64,000 nucleotides of DNA from CAXBES01 sp965367015 (GTDB lineage Bacteria > Bacteroidota > Bacteroidia > Flavobacteriales > Flavobacteriaceae). Below, one piece after another: positions 17,192 to 26,390 of the stretch. A program made the translations under genes and the position numbers. The notes beneath the pieces are model-generated. The model worked only from the letters and a program-made list of their open reading frames with translations, was not told where the DNA came from and did not search any database. The stretch covers positions 37,623-101,622 of the forward strand of contig CBDUGY010000001.1 of assembly GCA_965367015.1 (NCBI GenBank). Reading direction: 5' to 3'. The number at the start of each line of letters is the position of its first letter. Position 1 is the stretch's first letter.

Positions 17192-18640
17192 TTATCCAAC
17201 TGAGCCTTCAAGGCTTATTTCTAATAATTTTTGTGCTTCCACGGCAAATTCCATTGGCAGCTTATTTAATACTTCCTTACTGAAACCGTTTACGATAAGG
17301 GCAATTGCCTTCTCGGTATTAATACCCCGCTGATTACAATAGAAAATCTGATCCTCTCCAATTTTACTGGTGGTGGCTTCATGTTCTATTTGAGCGGTTT
17401 TATTTTTAACTTCTATGTACGGAAAAGTATGGGCTCCACAGCTGTTACCCATCAATAAGGAGTCACATTGCGAAAAATTACGGGCGTTATCAGCATTCGG
17501 ACTGATTTTTACCAAGCCCCGATAACTGTTTTGTGATTTCCCTGCGGAAATACCTTTCGAAATAATGGTACTTCTCGTATTCTTTCCAAGATGAATCATT
17601 TTAGTTCCGGTATCTGCCTGCTGATAATTATTTGTCACTGCGATTGAATAAAATTCTCCGATGGAGTTATCACCTTTCAAAATACAGCTCGGATATTTCC
17701 AAGTTACAGCACTTCCGGTTTCAACCTGTGTCCACGAGATTTTCGCGTTCTTTTCGCATATCCCTCGTTTTGTCACAAAATTATAGACACCGCCTTTTCC
17801 TTCTTTATTCCCCGGATACCAGTTTTGAACGGTCGAATACTTAATTTCGGCATCGTCTAAAGCTATTAGTTCAACAACCGCAGCATGTAATTGATTCTCA
17901 TCACGAGATGGTGCAGTACAGCCTTCTAAATAACTCACATAGCTTCCTTCATCAGCAATAACTAAAGTTCTCTCAAATTGTCCTGTCCCCGCTTGATTTA
18001 TTCTAAAATAAGTAGAAAGCTCCATTGGGCATCGTACTCCCTTTGGAATATAACAAAAAGAACCGTCACTAAAGACAGCACTGTTTAAAGCCGCATAAAA
18101 GTTATCTCTTTGAGGAACAACCGATCCTAAGTATTTTTTTACGAGTTCAGGATGTTCTCTGATCGCTTCAGAAATAGAGCAAAAAATTATTCCCTTCTCT
18201 GCCAGAGTTTTCTTAAAAGTGGTTGCTACCGAAACTGAATCCATAACAATATCCACTGCTACTCCAGCCAGCTTTTTTTGTTCGTCCAGCGAAATACCAA
18301 GTTTTTTAAAGGTTTCTAACAATTCCGGATCTACTTCATCTAAACTCTCGTATTTAGGTTTCTTGTTAGGTGCAGAATAATATGAGATATTTTGAAAATC
18401 CGGCTTTTTATAATGAACATTAGCCCATTCCGGTTCTACCATCTCCTGCCAGTGACGAAATGATTCAATACGCCAGTTCGTCATCCATTCGGGTTCCTCT
18501 TTCTTTTTAGAGATCGCCCGGACAATATCTTCATTTAAACCAACAGGAAAGGTATCAGATTCTATATCGGTATAAAATCCGTACTCATACTCTTTGGTTT
18601 CGAGTTCTTTTTTCAGGTCGTCTTCTGTATACTTGCTCAT
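17192..18640 (-). CDS. sufB: SufB, Fe-S cluster scaffold
   Basis: A 482-residue SufB, the scaffold on which the cluster forms with SufC and SufD. Hallmarks include GVRCPMELSTYFRIN, EGCTAPSRDENQLHAAVVE and, near the C-terminus, EHEATTSKIGEDQIFY with the conserved HEATTSKI, then QRGI. Length is normal for the family. It follows the sufA-type gene by 18 bp. Confidence 0.97.
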   Translation of the reverse strand: MSKYTEDDLKKELETKEYEYGFYTDIESDTFPVGLNEDIVRAISKKKEEPEWMTNWRIESFRHWQEMVEPEWANVHYKKPDFQNISYYSAPNKKPKYESLDEVDPELLETFKKLGISLDEQKKLAGVAVDIVMDSVSVATTFKKTLAEKGIIFCSISEAIREHPELVKKYLGSVVPQRDNFYAALNSAVFSDGSFCYIPKGVRCPMELSTYFRINQAGTGQFERTLVIADEGSYVSYLEGCTAPSRDENQLHAAVVELIALDDAEIKYSTVQNWYPGNKEGKGGVYNFVTKRGICEKNAKISWTQVETGSAVTWKYPSCILKGDNSIGEFYSIAVTNNYQQADTGTKMIHLGKNTRSTIISKGISAGKSQNSYRGLVKISPNADNARNFSQCDSLLMGNSCGAHTFPYIEVKNKTAQIEHEATTSKIGEDQIFYCNQRGINTEKAIALIVNGFSKEVLNKLPMEFAVEAQKLLEISLEGSVG

Positions 18641-18658
18641 AGGTCCTTTCAGTAAAAG

Positions 18659-18988
18659 TTAAAGTGAAAAAGATTCTCCGCAACCGCAGGTTCTGTTAGC
18701 GTTTGGATTGTTAAAAACAAATCCCTTTCCGTTCAGACCGCCGCTGTATTCAAGTGTTGTACCTACCAGATATAAAAAACTCTTTTTATCTACTGCTATT
18801 TTTACATCATGATCTTCAAAAAGCTTATCATCCTCACCGAGTTTGTGATCGAATTTCAATTCATATGATAAACCAGAGCAGCCTCCGCTCTTCACACCCA
18901 CGCGCACAAAGTCATTTGCAACGTTAAAACCTTCATCGGCCATTAACTGCGCAATCCTCGATTTTGCATTGTCACTTACTTTTATCAT
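18659..18988 (-). CDS. sufA: SufA/HesB-type Fe-S carrier
   Basis: A 109-residue A-type Fe-S carrier. The three ligand cysteines are in place: Cys37 in SGGCSGL, and Cys101 and Cys103 in the C-terminal CGCGESF. It is the first gene of the SUF operon, with a consensus -7 box about 30 bp before the start. The A-type carriers SufA, IscA and ErpA are hard to separate by sequence; the symbol rests on the operon. Confidence 0.9.
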   Translation of the reverse strand: MIKVSDNAKSRIAQLMADEGFNVANDFVRVGVKSGGCSGLSYELKFDHKLGEDDKLFEDHDVKIAVDKKSFLYLVGTTLEYSGGLNGKGFVFNNPNANRTCGCGESFSL

Positions 18989-19017
18989 TTAATATAGATT
19001 AATTCTAAATTAGGATG

Positions 19018-19025
19018 CAAATATA
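19018..19025 (-). promoter_or_regulatory. -7 element of the SUF operon promoter
   Basis: On the minus strand this reads TATATTTG, a perfect match to the Bacteroidota -7 consensus TAnnTTTG, about 30 bp before the sufA ATG. The nearest TTG upstream is about 25 bp away, longer than the usual spacing, so the -33 element is weak. A weak -33 is often seen where an activator is needed. Confidence 0.6.
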
Positions 19026-19051
19026 CGGTAAATACTACTGTTATACCATAC

Positions 19052-19071
19052 AAGTTTAACAATTTAAACTT
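19052..19071. promoter_or_regulatory. Inverted repeat upstream of the SUF promoter, possible operator
   Basis: A perfect 8-bp inverted repeat AAGTTTAA-CAAT-TTAAACTT lies 26 bp beyond the -7 box, where the -33 element would be. Its position and symmetry fit a dimeric regulator site. It is AT-rich, so chance is possible, and I cannot assign the regulator. Confidence 0.35.
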
Positions 19072-19161
19072 ATCGATACATAGAGTATTATGATAGGAGA
19101 AAGGATCTTTTTTCTAGAAAACGGGAAGTCCGAAATCATGGCTTGCAGCCTGTCGATATCA

Positions 19162-20232
19162 CTAATTTGGGTCCTGAAAATCGGGGTTATTGAGAAAACC
19201 CGGTTCCGAAAGTGTCAGCAAAAATGCTTTGAGGTCAGCCTTGTCGTCATCTGAAAGTTGTACGCCACCCTGAGGTACAGATTTCATTAATGGATCGATT
19301 GTTTCAGAATACACTAAACCTTCACTATAATGATTAATAACCTCATCAATTGTAGTAAATCGACCATCGTGCATATAGGGAGCTGTATATGCTAAATTCC
19401 GAAGTGAGGGAGTTTTAAAAAGTCCAAAATCTCTTGGATCCCCAGTTACCAAACCTAGACCTTTATCGGTAATCACTTCGTCTAATCCATTGTTGTGAAA
19501 AGCGTTATCTGTCCACAATGGATTATTCGGGTTTCCGTGACAGTGAAAACAATCTCCTCGTGTTTCATCCAGGAAAATATTTAACCCATTTAATTCTGAA
19601 GCCGTAAGCGATTCTTGATTTAATAAATATCTGTCAAATTTCGAATTCCCTGAAATTAATGTTCTTAAAAATTGAGCAATCGACTTACTCACTAATGTAG
19701 AATCTACCACGGTAGTTCCAAAAGCATCATTGAACATAGCAGGATATACCGTTGTTCCTTGAATACTAGCGACGGCTTCATCCCAGGTATTGTGCATTTC
19801 AATTGGATTGATAACGGGTTCTAATGCTTGGGCCTCCAGCCCGAGCGCCCTTCCGTCCCAAAAGAATTTTCCATTAAAATTCCAGGCCATGTTAAAAAGC
19901 GGCATTGAATTTCTAATGCCGGCGATACCATCGATTCCAATACTAAATTGTCTTTCATCAGAAAAGGCATTTTGAGGGTTGTGACAATCGGCACATGCCT
20001 GAGTTCCGTTTCCTGAAAGTATAGGGTCGAAGAAAAGTTTTTTACCAAGAGCGATACCTTCTATTGTTTGCGGATTATCTGAAGGAATAGCTGGTGGAAG
20101 TAATTTCTGTTCAAAAATAGCAGGAATAGTTAGAGACGCCGGTGTCGCCGTATACATCGTTTCACCATCATCTTTTTTACAGGAAATGATGGTAATAAAA
20201 ACTACTAAATACAGTAAAAACTGGCGTCTCAT
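19162..20232 (-). CDS. Di-haem cytochrome c peroxidase family lipoprotein, MbnH-like
   Basis: A 356-residue lipoprotein of the CCP/MauG superfamily, lipid Cys18 (IISCKK). Two haem c sites are visible: CADCH at residues 80-84 and CFHCH at 228-232. A C-terminal TPSLRNLAYTAPYMHDGRF motif marks the CCP family. It is 12 bp after an MbnP-family gene and is last in the operon. In Methylosinus trichosporium the neighbour pair MbnH/MbnP is known: the di-haem MbnH turns a tryptophan of MbnP into kynurenine, which allows copper binding. The same role here is inferred from the pairing; a plain H2O2-detoxifying peroxidase is the alternative. Confidence 0.85.
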   Translation of the reverse strand: MRRQFLLYLVVFITIISCKKDDGETMYTATPASLTIPAIFEQKLLPPAIPSDNPQTIEGIALGKKLFFDPILSGNGTQACADCHNPQNAFSDERQFSIGIDGIAGIRNSMPLFNMAWNFNGKFFWDGRALGLEAQALEPVINPIEMHNTWDEAVASIQGTTVYPAMFNDAFGTTVVDSTLVSKSIAQFLRTLISGNSKFDRYLLNQESLTASELNGLNIFLDETRGDCFHCHGNPNNPLWTDNAFHNNGLDEVITDKGLGLVTGDPRDFGLFKTPSLRNLAYTAPYMHDGRFTTIDEVINHYSEGLVYSETIDPLMKSVPQGGVQLSDDDKADLKAFLLTLSEPGFLNNPDFQDPN

Positions 20233-20244
20233 CCTAAAGAAATA

Positions 20245-21036
20245 TTATTGCGTTACTGCTCCAATGCTAAATACGTTGTTTTGTCCATTTTCGAACATAT
20301 CTATCTGCGCATCAAAGTTAGGCATTAATACCGAGTGCCATATATTTAAATCCCACTGATTCGGATTTTTAAACCATTCGGCAACGTTCATTTTAACCTC
20401 GATATTTGTATTGTTTGCTACAGTCACTTGTCCGAGATTTACCACGAAGGAAGTGTCTTGAGTTCCCGTAAGCGTACCAGGTCCGGGAGGTAGAGAACTA
20501 TGACTGTTTGCTCTAATTGTGTGATACTGGAAAGAGATTTCTGTTGAAGTATTATCAATAAATTTTCCTTCCATTCGCATATAGTGATATCCTCCACCTA
20601 AAGGAGCTGGTACAGTCCAACTACCATCCGATGAATTTAAATCTAGATAGGCACCATCCACATTATCTTCATCATCAAATCCAAAAGTGAACGATACGGT
20701 GTAGGTACCTTCAGGTATGTCAATATTAGGCGTAAAGCTTAAATTTGTACCTTGTCTCACATCCACTAAGTTGTAATCTCCAGCGTCGTAAACAACACCA
20801 GTACTACTAGTAAAAGTAATATCTGAGATTAAATAGACCAATTTAGACAACTTTAGTTCCTCTCCATTCGCGTTGGTGTAAGTGGTTGCATCAAAATCGG
20901 AATTTGAAATACTGGTTCCATCCCAATTTTGTGTAAACTGAAAATCTACACTCACATTAGCCGGCGTAGCGTCATCATCATTTTTACAGCTTATTGTAGC
21001 AACTACAACAGCCATTATTAGGGCAATCTTTTTCAT
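20245..21036 (-). CDS. MbnP family lipoprotein
   Basis: A 263-residue lipoprotein with lipid Cys17 (TISCKN) and a DDDA acidic stretch after it. The mature part matches the MbnP family pattern: an N-terminal strand VDFQFTQNWDGTSI, KLSKLVYLISDI, then GGYHYMRMEGKF, FQYHTIRANS and a Trp-rich C-terminal segment EWFKNPNQWDLNIWHS. MbnP is a periplasmic copper protein whose metal site depends on a kynurenine made from Trp by MbnH. Candidate His ligands are in YHYM, YHTI and WHS; which Trp might be modified cannot be told here. Gaps are 22 bp to the gene upstream and 12 bp to the MbnH-like gene. Confidence 0.8.
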   Translation of the reverse strand: MKKIALIMAVVVATISCKNDDDATPANVSVDFQFTQNWDGTSISNSDFDATTYTNANGEELKLSKLVYLISDITFTSSTGVVYDAGDYNLVDVRQGTNLSFTPNIDIPEGTYTVSFTFGFDDEDNVDGAYLDLNSSDGSWTVPAPLGGGYHYMRMEGKFIDNTSTEISFQYHTIRANSHSSLPPGPGTLTGTQDTSFVVNLGQVTVANNTNIEVKMNVAEWFKNPNQWDLNIWHSVLMPNFDAQIDMFENGQNNVFSIGAVTQ

Positions 21037-21058
21037 TTTTAATATAGGTTATTAGGGG

Positions 21059-22450
21059 TTATTTTAATTTAAGAATCACCAAATCTTTAACACCTCTGTT
21101 TAAAGGGATATCAAGATCATTACTTTCAGTATTTCCAACCATAACGAGTTTTCCATCTGTAGTTTCAATAGCGCTATTACTGAAATCAAGATTGCTTCCC
21201 CCCATGGTGTATTCATATTCAAGAGCACCATTTTCATCAATGATCATCACCCAGGCATCATTCTGTCCGTTATTGGAGGCAACTTGTCCGTTGCTGCTTC
21301 GTGTGGATCCCGAAAGAAGATATCGTCCATTAGAGATTTGCTTGACACTTCGTGCTGAGTCGAATTCTGATCCGCCATAATTTTTTTGCCAAATAAGCGC
21401 TCCGCTATCATTAAATTTTACGGCCCAAACGTCTGCATTTCCATAGGAATTTGTAACATCTTGATCATTACTTCTGGTATCTCCAACGATTAAATAATTT
21501 CCGTCGTGTGTTTTTGACACAGAGTATCCTATATCAATTTCTGAACCTCCAAACGATTTGGTCCAAAGTTTATCTCCGGTAGCAGTTAATCGAACTATCC
21601 AGAGGTCGTAACTACCTTTTGCGTCGGTAATGTCAAAATCGCTGCTCTCTGAAGCTCCCACAAGTAAGAACCCGCCGTCTGCTGTTTGAAGTGTATCGTA
21701 ACTTCTATCGTTATTTGTTCCACCAAAATATCTTCGCCAAATCTTATTTCCTTGAGAGTCCATCAATATGCCCCAGTATTCCCCAACACCGTGTTGTGGA
21801 TTTCTGGTATTGCTTACAGGTTGACCCCCGTTTGTAAAATCATTTCCAAGACCACCACTGGCAGTTACATCCAGAAATCCTGTTGCAAAGAAATTTCCTT
21901 CAACTGTTTCAAAAACTTTAAATGCCTGGTCACTACCGGAAAATCCGAAGCTCTTTTGCCATTGAAGATTTCCTGAACTATCGATTTTCAGAAGCCAGTA
22001 ATCTTGAAATCCACTATTTCCTGTAACATCGCCATCATTACTTCTGCTATAGCCACTTAAAATATAACCACCATCGCTGGTTTTTGTCATATTCGTTGCG
22101 CGGTCATCTTCGCTCCCTCCATACGTTTTACTCCACACTTTATCCCCTTCCTGATTGAGTTTAAGCACCCAATAGTCTGCATCAGTACCAGTCTTGTCGG
22201 TAATATCACCGTCGGTACTTTTTGTAGTTCCCGCGATTACATATCCTCCGTCACTTGCTTGTACAATTGAAACAGCATCATCTTCATCGCTTCCACCAAA
22301 TGTTTTAACAAAATCGGGTACGCCGAGGAATCCGCCAGGTGCCGGATCATCATCAGTTGGAGTGGTGGTGTCGTCTTTTCCGCAAGAACTTAGAATTCCA
22401 AGACAAAAAAGAAATAATAGCGCTTTGTAATTAAATGTTTTAAAAAGCAT
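21059..22450 (-). CDS. Seven-repeat propeller-like lipoprotein
   Basis: A 463-residue lipoprotein, lipid Cys23 (LSSCGK), followed by a Thr/Asp/Pro linker. Seven imperfect repeats of about 55-65 residues fill the rest. Each starts with a GGS..D motif and continues with a TxDGGYxxxG strand, a DxDVT loop and a DxWxxKL..xGxxxW strand. Seven such units suggest a seven-bladed beta-propeller exposed on the surface. Repeat 3 carries an extra loop of about 25 residues (around the segment GGLGNDFTNGG). No catalytic residues are recognisable. It lies 12 bp after a choice-of-anchor B gene and 22 bp before the MbnP gene. Confidence 0.75.
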   Translation of the reverse strand: MLFKTFNYKALLFLFCLGILSSCGKDDTTTPTDDDPAPGGFLGVPDFVKTFGGSDEDDAVSIVQASDGGYVIAGTTKSTDGDITDKTGTDADYWVLKLNQEGDKVWSKTYGGSEDDRATNMTKTSDGGYILSGYSRSNDGDVTGNSGFQDYWLLKIDSSGNLQWQKSFGFSGSDQAFKVFETVEGNFFATGFLDVTASGGLGNDFTNGGQPVSNTRNPQHGVGEYWGILMDSQGNKIWRRYFGGTNNDRSYDTLQTADGGFLLVGASESSDFDITDAKGSYDLWIVRLTATGDKLWTKSFGGSEIDIGYSVSKTHDGNYLIVGDTRSNDQDVTNSYGNADVWAVKFNDSGALIWQKNYGGSEFDSARSVKQISNGRYLLSGSTRSSNGQVASNNGQNDAWVMIIDENGALEYEYTMGGSNLDFSNSAIETTDGKLVMVGNTESNDLDIPLNRGVKDLVILKLK

Positions 22451-22462
22451 AAGTAGGTTATT

Positions 22463-23875
22463 TTATTTTACGATCAATCGTTGGGTAGTGAGGTTATTTA
22501 TTTTCACCAAATACATACCGGAATTTAATCCTGAAATATCAATATTTGCTGAAGTAGTTTCAGAAAAATCAGAATTTAAAACTCGTTGACCTAATACATT
22601 ATAAATCTCTACCTGTGATACCGGTGAATTTTGAGATTGAATAGTAATATTAGTTTTAGCCGGATTTGGATAAATTGAAAATTCTGTAACCGAAACTTCG
22701 TTAGTACTTAATATTGTTGGGTCCTTAACTAAAAAGAAGCCGCGGTCTATATCACTAATGATGATATTCCCACTTGGCAAGTAAGGATAAACGCTCCAAG
22801 CACCATCGAAATCGGCACCATCATTTGCTGGATAGCTATCGAAGTAGCCTATTTCAGTAATGTTTGAATTTGCAATATCGCTGATATCTAATACTCTCAT
22901 ACCAGCTCTATAACTAGCCATATAATATTTATCACCTTTCACATAACCGTTGTGATCAATAGACTCATTAGGACCAAAATATTCGAACATCAACTGTGGA
23001 TTATCTAAATCTAAAAGGTCGAAAATAATTGTCCGAGTGTTGAAGCCAAAACTTAATTCGTCAGTCTCATCTCCAACTATAAAATATCTCTGGTCTTCGG
23101 TAAACCAACCCTGATGCGTATATCCAACATTTGAATAACCTGTGTTAGAGATTGGTGATGGGTTAGATTTATCTGTGATATCTACAACAACGATTTCATT
23201 TTCGTTGCTCCCTATTAAAATTTCTTGTCCCGTATAATCTGTATCGGGACCATTATACGTCACTACCTGGGCGTCATGGCTGTAATCATCTAAAGCGTAG
23301 CCACCTGCAGCAACCGGACTTGTTGGATTCTGAATATTAACAAAATGTGGACCTCCATTAAATGTGTTAGTTCCTACACCATAAGCATATCCGGTGTCTT
23401 CATTGATAACAATGTTATGTGCGCTTCCGAAGCCACTGTAATGAGCATCTTCCGTAAAATTCTCTGGCGGGCTGGTTACAGAACGTAATCTCGTTAAGTC
23501 AAAAATTTGCATTCCATGTCCATTTGCTTCGCTAACAATAAATACGTGATTATTGTACACTTTTAAATCCCTCCAGGTACTATTGCTAGTATGTGTTGGG
23601 AGCTTTCCTAAATAAACAGGGTTTATTGGATCTGTAATATTTATAAAAGCAGTTCCGTTACGTAATCCAATTAAGGCATATTCATCACCATTATCAGGAT
23701 CTACCCATCCCCAAGAATCATTTCCAGAGCTAGCATTTAGCGTTCCAAGATCGATATGCGATTGAAGATCGTATCCGTTACAAGGATAAGCTCCAGCCGA
23801 TCCACTACTACAAGGTGTTTGTGCTACAGCTACCATGCAGGTTAACGATAGAACTAAAGGTAAAATTTTTTTCAT
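22463..23875 (-). CDS. Choice-of-anchor B family protein with type A T9SS tail
   Basis: A 470-residue secreted protein. I choose the ATG at 23875, giving MKKILPLVLSLTCMVAVAQ as signal peptide; the longer frame to 23908 adds 11 residues ahead of a clear signal. The body is the choice-of-anchor B/LVIVD-like beta-propeller with repeats such as VAGGYALDDYSHDAQVV, RVLDISDIAN and SWGWVDPDNGDEYALIG. The tail (from about residue 395) is a type A T9SS sorting domain: FSIYPNPAKTN, EIYNVLGQRV, GMYLVKI and VK at the end. It is first of a four-gene operon with the propeller lipoprotein, MbnP and MbnH genes. Its partner or ligand is unknown. Confidence 0.85.
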   Translation of the reverse strand: MKKILPLVLSLTCMVAVAQTPCSSGSAGAYPCNGYDLQSHIDLGTLNASSGNDSWGWVDPDNGDEYALIGLRNGTAFINITDPINPVYLGKLPTHTSNSTWRDLKVYNNHVFIVSEANGHGMQIFDLTRLRSVTSPPENFTEDAHYSGFGSAHNIVINEDTGYAYGVGTNTFNGGPHFVNIQNPTSPVAAGGYALDDYSHDAQVVTYNGPDTDYTGQEILIGSNENEIVVVDITDKSNPSPISNTGYSNVGYTHQGWFTEDQRYFIVGDETDELSFGFNTRTIIFDLLDLDNPQLMFEYFGPNESIDHNGYVKGDKYYMASYRAGMRVLDISDIANSNITEIGYFDSYPANDGADFDGAWSVYPYLPSGNIIISDIDRGFFLVKDPTILSTNEVSVTEFSIYPNPAKTNITIQSQNSPVSQVEIYNVLGQRVLNSDFSETTSANIDISGLNSGMYLVKINNLTTQRLIVK

Positions 23876-23981
23876 CAAAGTATTTTTAAAGATTAAAGGT
23901 ATTAGCAATATAACGCCTGAACACTTATTTTAGTACCAGTAGGTTAAGTCGTGCTTTGCCTAGAGTACTTTCAACGATATT

Positions 23982-25919
23982 CTAACGTTTTAATATTTTT
24001 TTAGTTGTTAAATTATTGACCACCACAAAGTAAATCCCTTTGTTGTAATCTTGAATATTAATATTTATTATTTCTGAATTTATTTCGGAGTTATCATATA
24101 GTTTCTTGCCCAGAATATCAAAAACCGAAATAGACTCTATAAGTTGAAACTTAGATGTAATCACGACTGTGTCTGAAGCTGGATTAGGGTAAATAATAAT
24201 GTTCGAATCCAAATTATTTTCCCCAACTGAAAGTACATCCGTTACTGTTAAGTTAAAGGAGCATGTACCTACATTGTTATAAAAATCTGTAGATTCAAAT
24301 GAAATTTCATAAACACCTTCAGTTAATTGAGTTCCGGAAATTGGTAGCTGGCTAATAGATGCCGGACTGGTACAATTATCGACAGCAGATACTTGACTAT
24401 TTCCTATATAATCCGGAAGTGTAAAATAACTTGCACCTGTGTCATAACTTACGGTATTATCTAACGGGCAGGTTATTTGTGGAGACATATCGTCGACTAT
24501 TGTAATTACTGCGCTGCAGGTGTCGGTATTTCCCGCAGGATCGGTTACAGTGAGAATTACCGTATTGTTACCAACATTACTACAGTTAAAAGTGTTAATA
24601 TCTAAAGAGACACTATAAAAGCCACTGTTATCACTTGAACCACCATCCACAGCCGATGCGGCCACAACTGCATCGCCATTAGAATCAAGTGACACAGTAA
24701 TATTTTGACATACTGCTTCCGGAGGGGTGGTATCGACTACAGATGATTTCAACAAATAAAATCCACCAATATAATTTGGATCACTATAAGTGAGAGCAGA
24801 AACTAAAATAGTCCCGCTGCCAAAATATGGGTATACATTCCATGCTCCGGCATATCCTGCATTATTGTTATTAGTAAATACATCGAAATAACCTTTTTCT
24901 ACTATATTCCCATTATCTATATCTGAGATATCAAGCACTCTCATCCCTGCTTTATAGTTCGCCAAATACAATTCGTCTCCTTTTACATAAAGATTATGAT
25001 CTGTAGCCGATGTAGGACCTGTATATTCGAATGATAACTGAGGTGAATCAAGATCGCTGAAATCGAAAATTAAGTTTCTTGTATTGAAGCCGTAACTAAT
25101 TTCATCTATTTCATCTCCAAGAATAAAATATTTTTGGTCTTCCGTAAACCAACCTTGATGTGTATAAACACTGTTGTTGTAGGTAATGGTCGCTATTGTT
25201 TGAGGATTCGATTTGTTGGTAATATCTGCAATAACTACAGCATCTTCATTACTACCCACATATATCTCGCGGCCGGTATAGTCAGAATCAGGTCCAATGT
25301 ATGTCACGACCTGGCCATCATGACTGTAATTTCCCAAAGAATAACCACCTTCAGCGACAGGATTTAAAGGGTCTTGAATATTCACAAAATGCGGACCGCC
25401 ACTATATGTATTCGTTCCCACTCCGTAAGCATAACCTTCAGATTCATTGATTACTAAATTATGAGCGCTACCAAATCCGTTGTAATGAGCATCTTCCGAA
25501 AAAGTTACCGGAGGGTTTGTGACATTTCTAAGGCGGGTTAAATCGAATACCTGCATCCCGTGACCTGAGGCCTCACTAACCACAAAAGCATAGTTGTTAT
25601 AAGTTTTTATATCTCGCCAAAGGCTAGAATTTGTATGTGTAGGAAGTTTTCCTAGATAAAGCGGATTTATAGGGTCTGAGATATCTATAAATGCAACTCC
25701 GTTGTCCAGGCCAATCAGGGCATACTCCGTACCATCATTTGGATCAGTCCATCCCCAGGAATCATTTGCCTCGTTCGCACCCAAATCGGTATATGGAACA
25801 TACGCCAACAGGTCGTAACCACTGCATGGGTAAGAACCTGCCATTCCTCCAACACAAGGTGTTTGTGCTAGTAGAACGTTTGTAAAAAGTAAAACAAAAG
25901 AGAATATAATTTTATTCAT
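23982..25919 (-). CDS. Choice-of-anchor B family protein with HYR-like domains and type A T9SS tail
   Basis: A 645-residue secreted paralogue of the next gene. A signal peptide to about residue 18 (LLAQ) leads to the same choice-of-anchor B propeller (about 20-395). Residues about 397-560 hold two HYR/Ig-like modules (DTTPPEAVCQNITVSLD, then DDMSPQITCPLDNTV), absent from the paralogue. A type A T9SS sorting tail closes it: IIIYPNPASDTV, SVFDILGKKLYD and GIYFVVV. It is separated from the four-gene operon by 106 bp and may have its own promoter or be read through. Sequence identity between the propellers is high, so a tandem duplication is likely. Confidence 0.85.
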   Translation of the reverse strand: MNKIIFSFVLLFTNVLLAQTPCVGGMAGSYPCSGYDLLAYVPYTDLGANEANDSWGWTDPNDGTEYALIGLDNGVAFIDISDPINPLYLGKLPTHTNSSLWRDIKTYNNYAFVVSEASGHGMQVFDLTRLRNVTNPPVTFSEDAHYNGFGSAHNLVINESEGYAYGVGTNTYSGGPHFVNIQDPLNPVAEGGYSLGNYSHDGQVVTYIGPDSDYTGREIYVGSNEDAVVIADITNKSNPQTIATITYNNSVYTHQGWFTEDQKYFILGDEIDEISYGFNTRNLIFDFSDLDSPQLSFEYTGPTSATDHNLYVKGDELYLANYKAGMRVLDISDIDNGNIVEKGYFDVFTNNNNAGYAGAWNVYPYFGSGTILVSALTYSDPNYIGGFYLLKSSVVDTTPPEAVCQNITVSLDSNGDAVVAASAVDGGSSDNSGFYSVSLDINTFNCSNVGNNTVILTVTDPAGNTDTCSAVITIVDDMSPQITCPLDNTVSYDTGASYFTLPDYIGNSQVSAVDNCTSPASISQLPISGTQLTEGVYEISFESTDFYNNVGTCSFNLTVTDVLSVGENNLDSNIIIYPNPASDTVVITSKFQLIESISVFDILGKKLYDNSEINSEIININIQDYNKGIYFVVVNNLTTKKILKR

Positions 25920-26390
25920 AATTTACTAATCTATTACCCTACAATAATTATAGACTTTTTAACGAAATTGGAGTTTTGCCTAATATTCTTCAATAAATTG
26001 GGTAAAAACGTCTTCAAAAATACAAAATATCTAAGTTTAATGACTTCTCGGAGTGTTAATTTTAGTGCTTTTCTAATAAAAAAGGCGCTATTGATGGTTT
26101 TTGTTTTACTTAATCTTTCTTAAAAATTAAAAGTAAATAAAGGTGTAAGTACTTAAAATACTAAAAGATAATTTTTCGTTCTTCAGAATCTTACCGAGGT
26201 AGTTAAATCTTTTCTAAAAGAATATTTACGCTAATGTAATGTTTGAAGAAACACATGGCAAGAAGTGCAGGTCTTCATTTATAAATACAGATATATTTCT
26301 TTAAGAAGGACTTAGGATTATAAAATTGTTCCACTTTGCTATCCTTTGTTTGTACGTTAACTTGTATTTTTGCATCCCAAAGAAAGGATA
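25920..26390. other. 470-bp intergenic region, no gene seen
   Basis: This AT-rich divergent gap separates the choice-of-anchor B gene from thiL. I find no open frame with coding character, no tRNA and no strong hairpin. On the minus strand, 26015-26022 reads TATTTTTG, a -7-like box about 95 bp before the gene at 25919. The thiL promoter is at the right end. Confidence 0.6.
26345..26372 (+). promoter_or_regulatory. Promoter of thiL
   Basis: TTTG at 26345-26348 and TATTTTTG at 26365-26372 match the Bacteroidota -33 and -7 elements, with a 16-bp spacer that is a little short. The -7 box is 18 bp before the thiL ATG and an AAAGGA stretch lies between. Confidence 0.55.

Noticed and set aside
25920..26390. 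Search for a small RNA, riboswitch or tRNA ahead of thiL, including a TPP riboswitch
   Set aside because: I saw no TPP-box-like conserved sequence, no cloverleaf and no strong hairpin; only promoter boxes are supportable.
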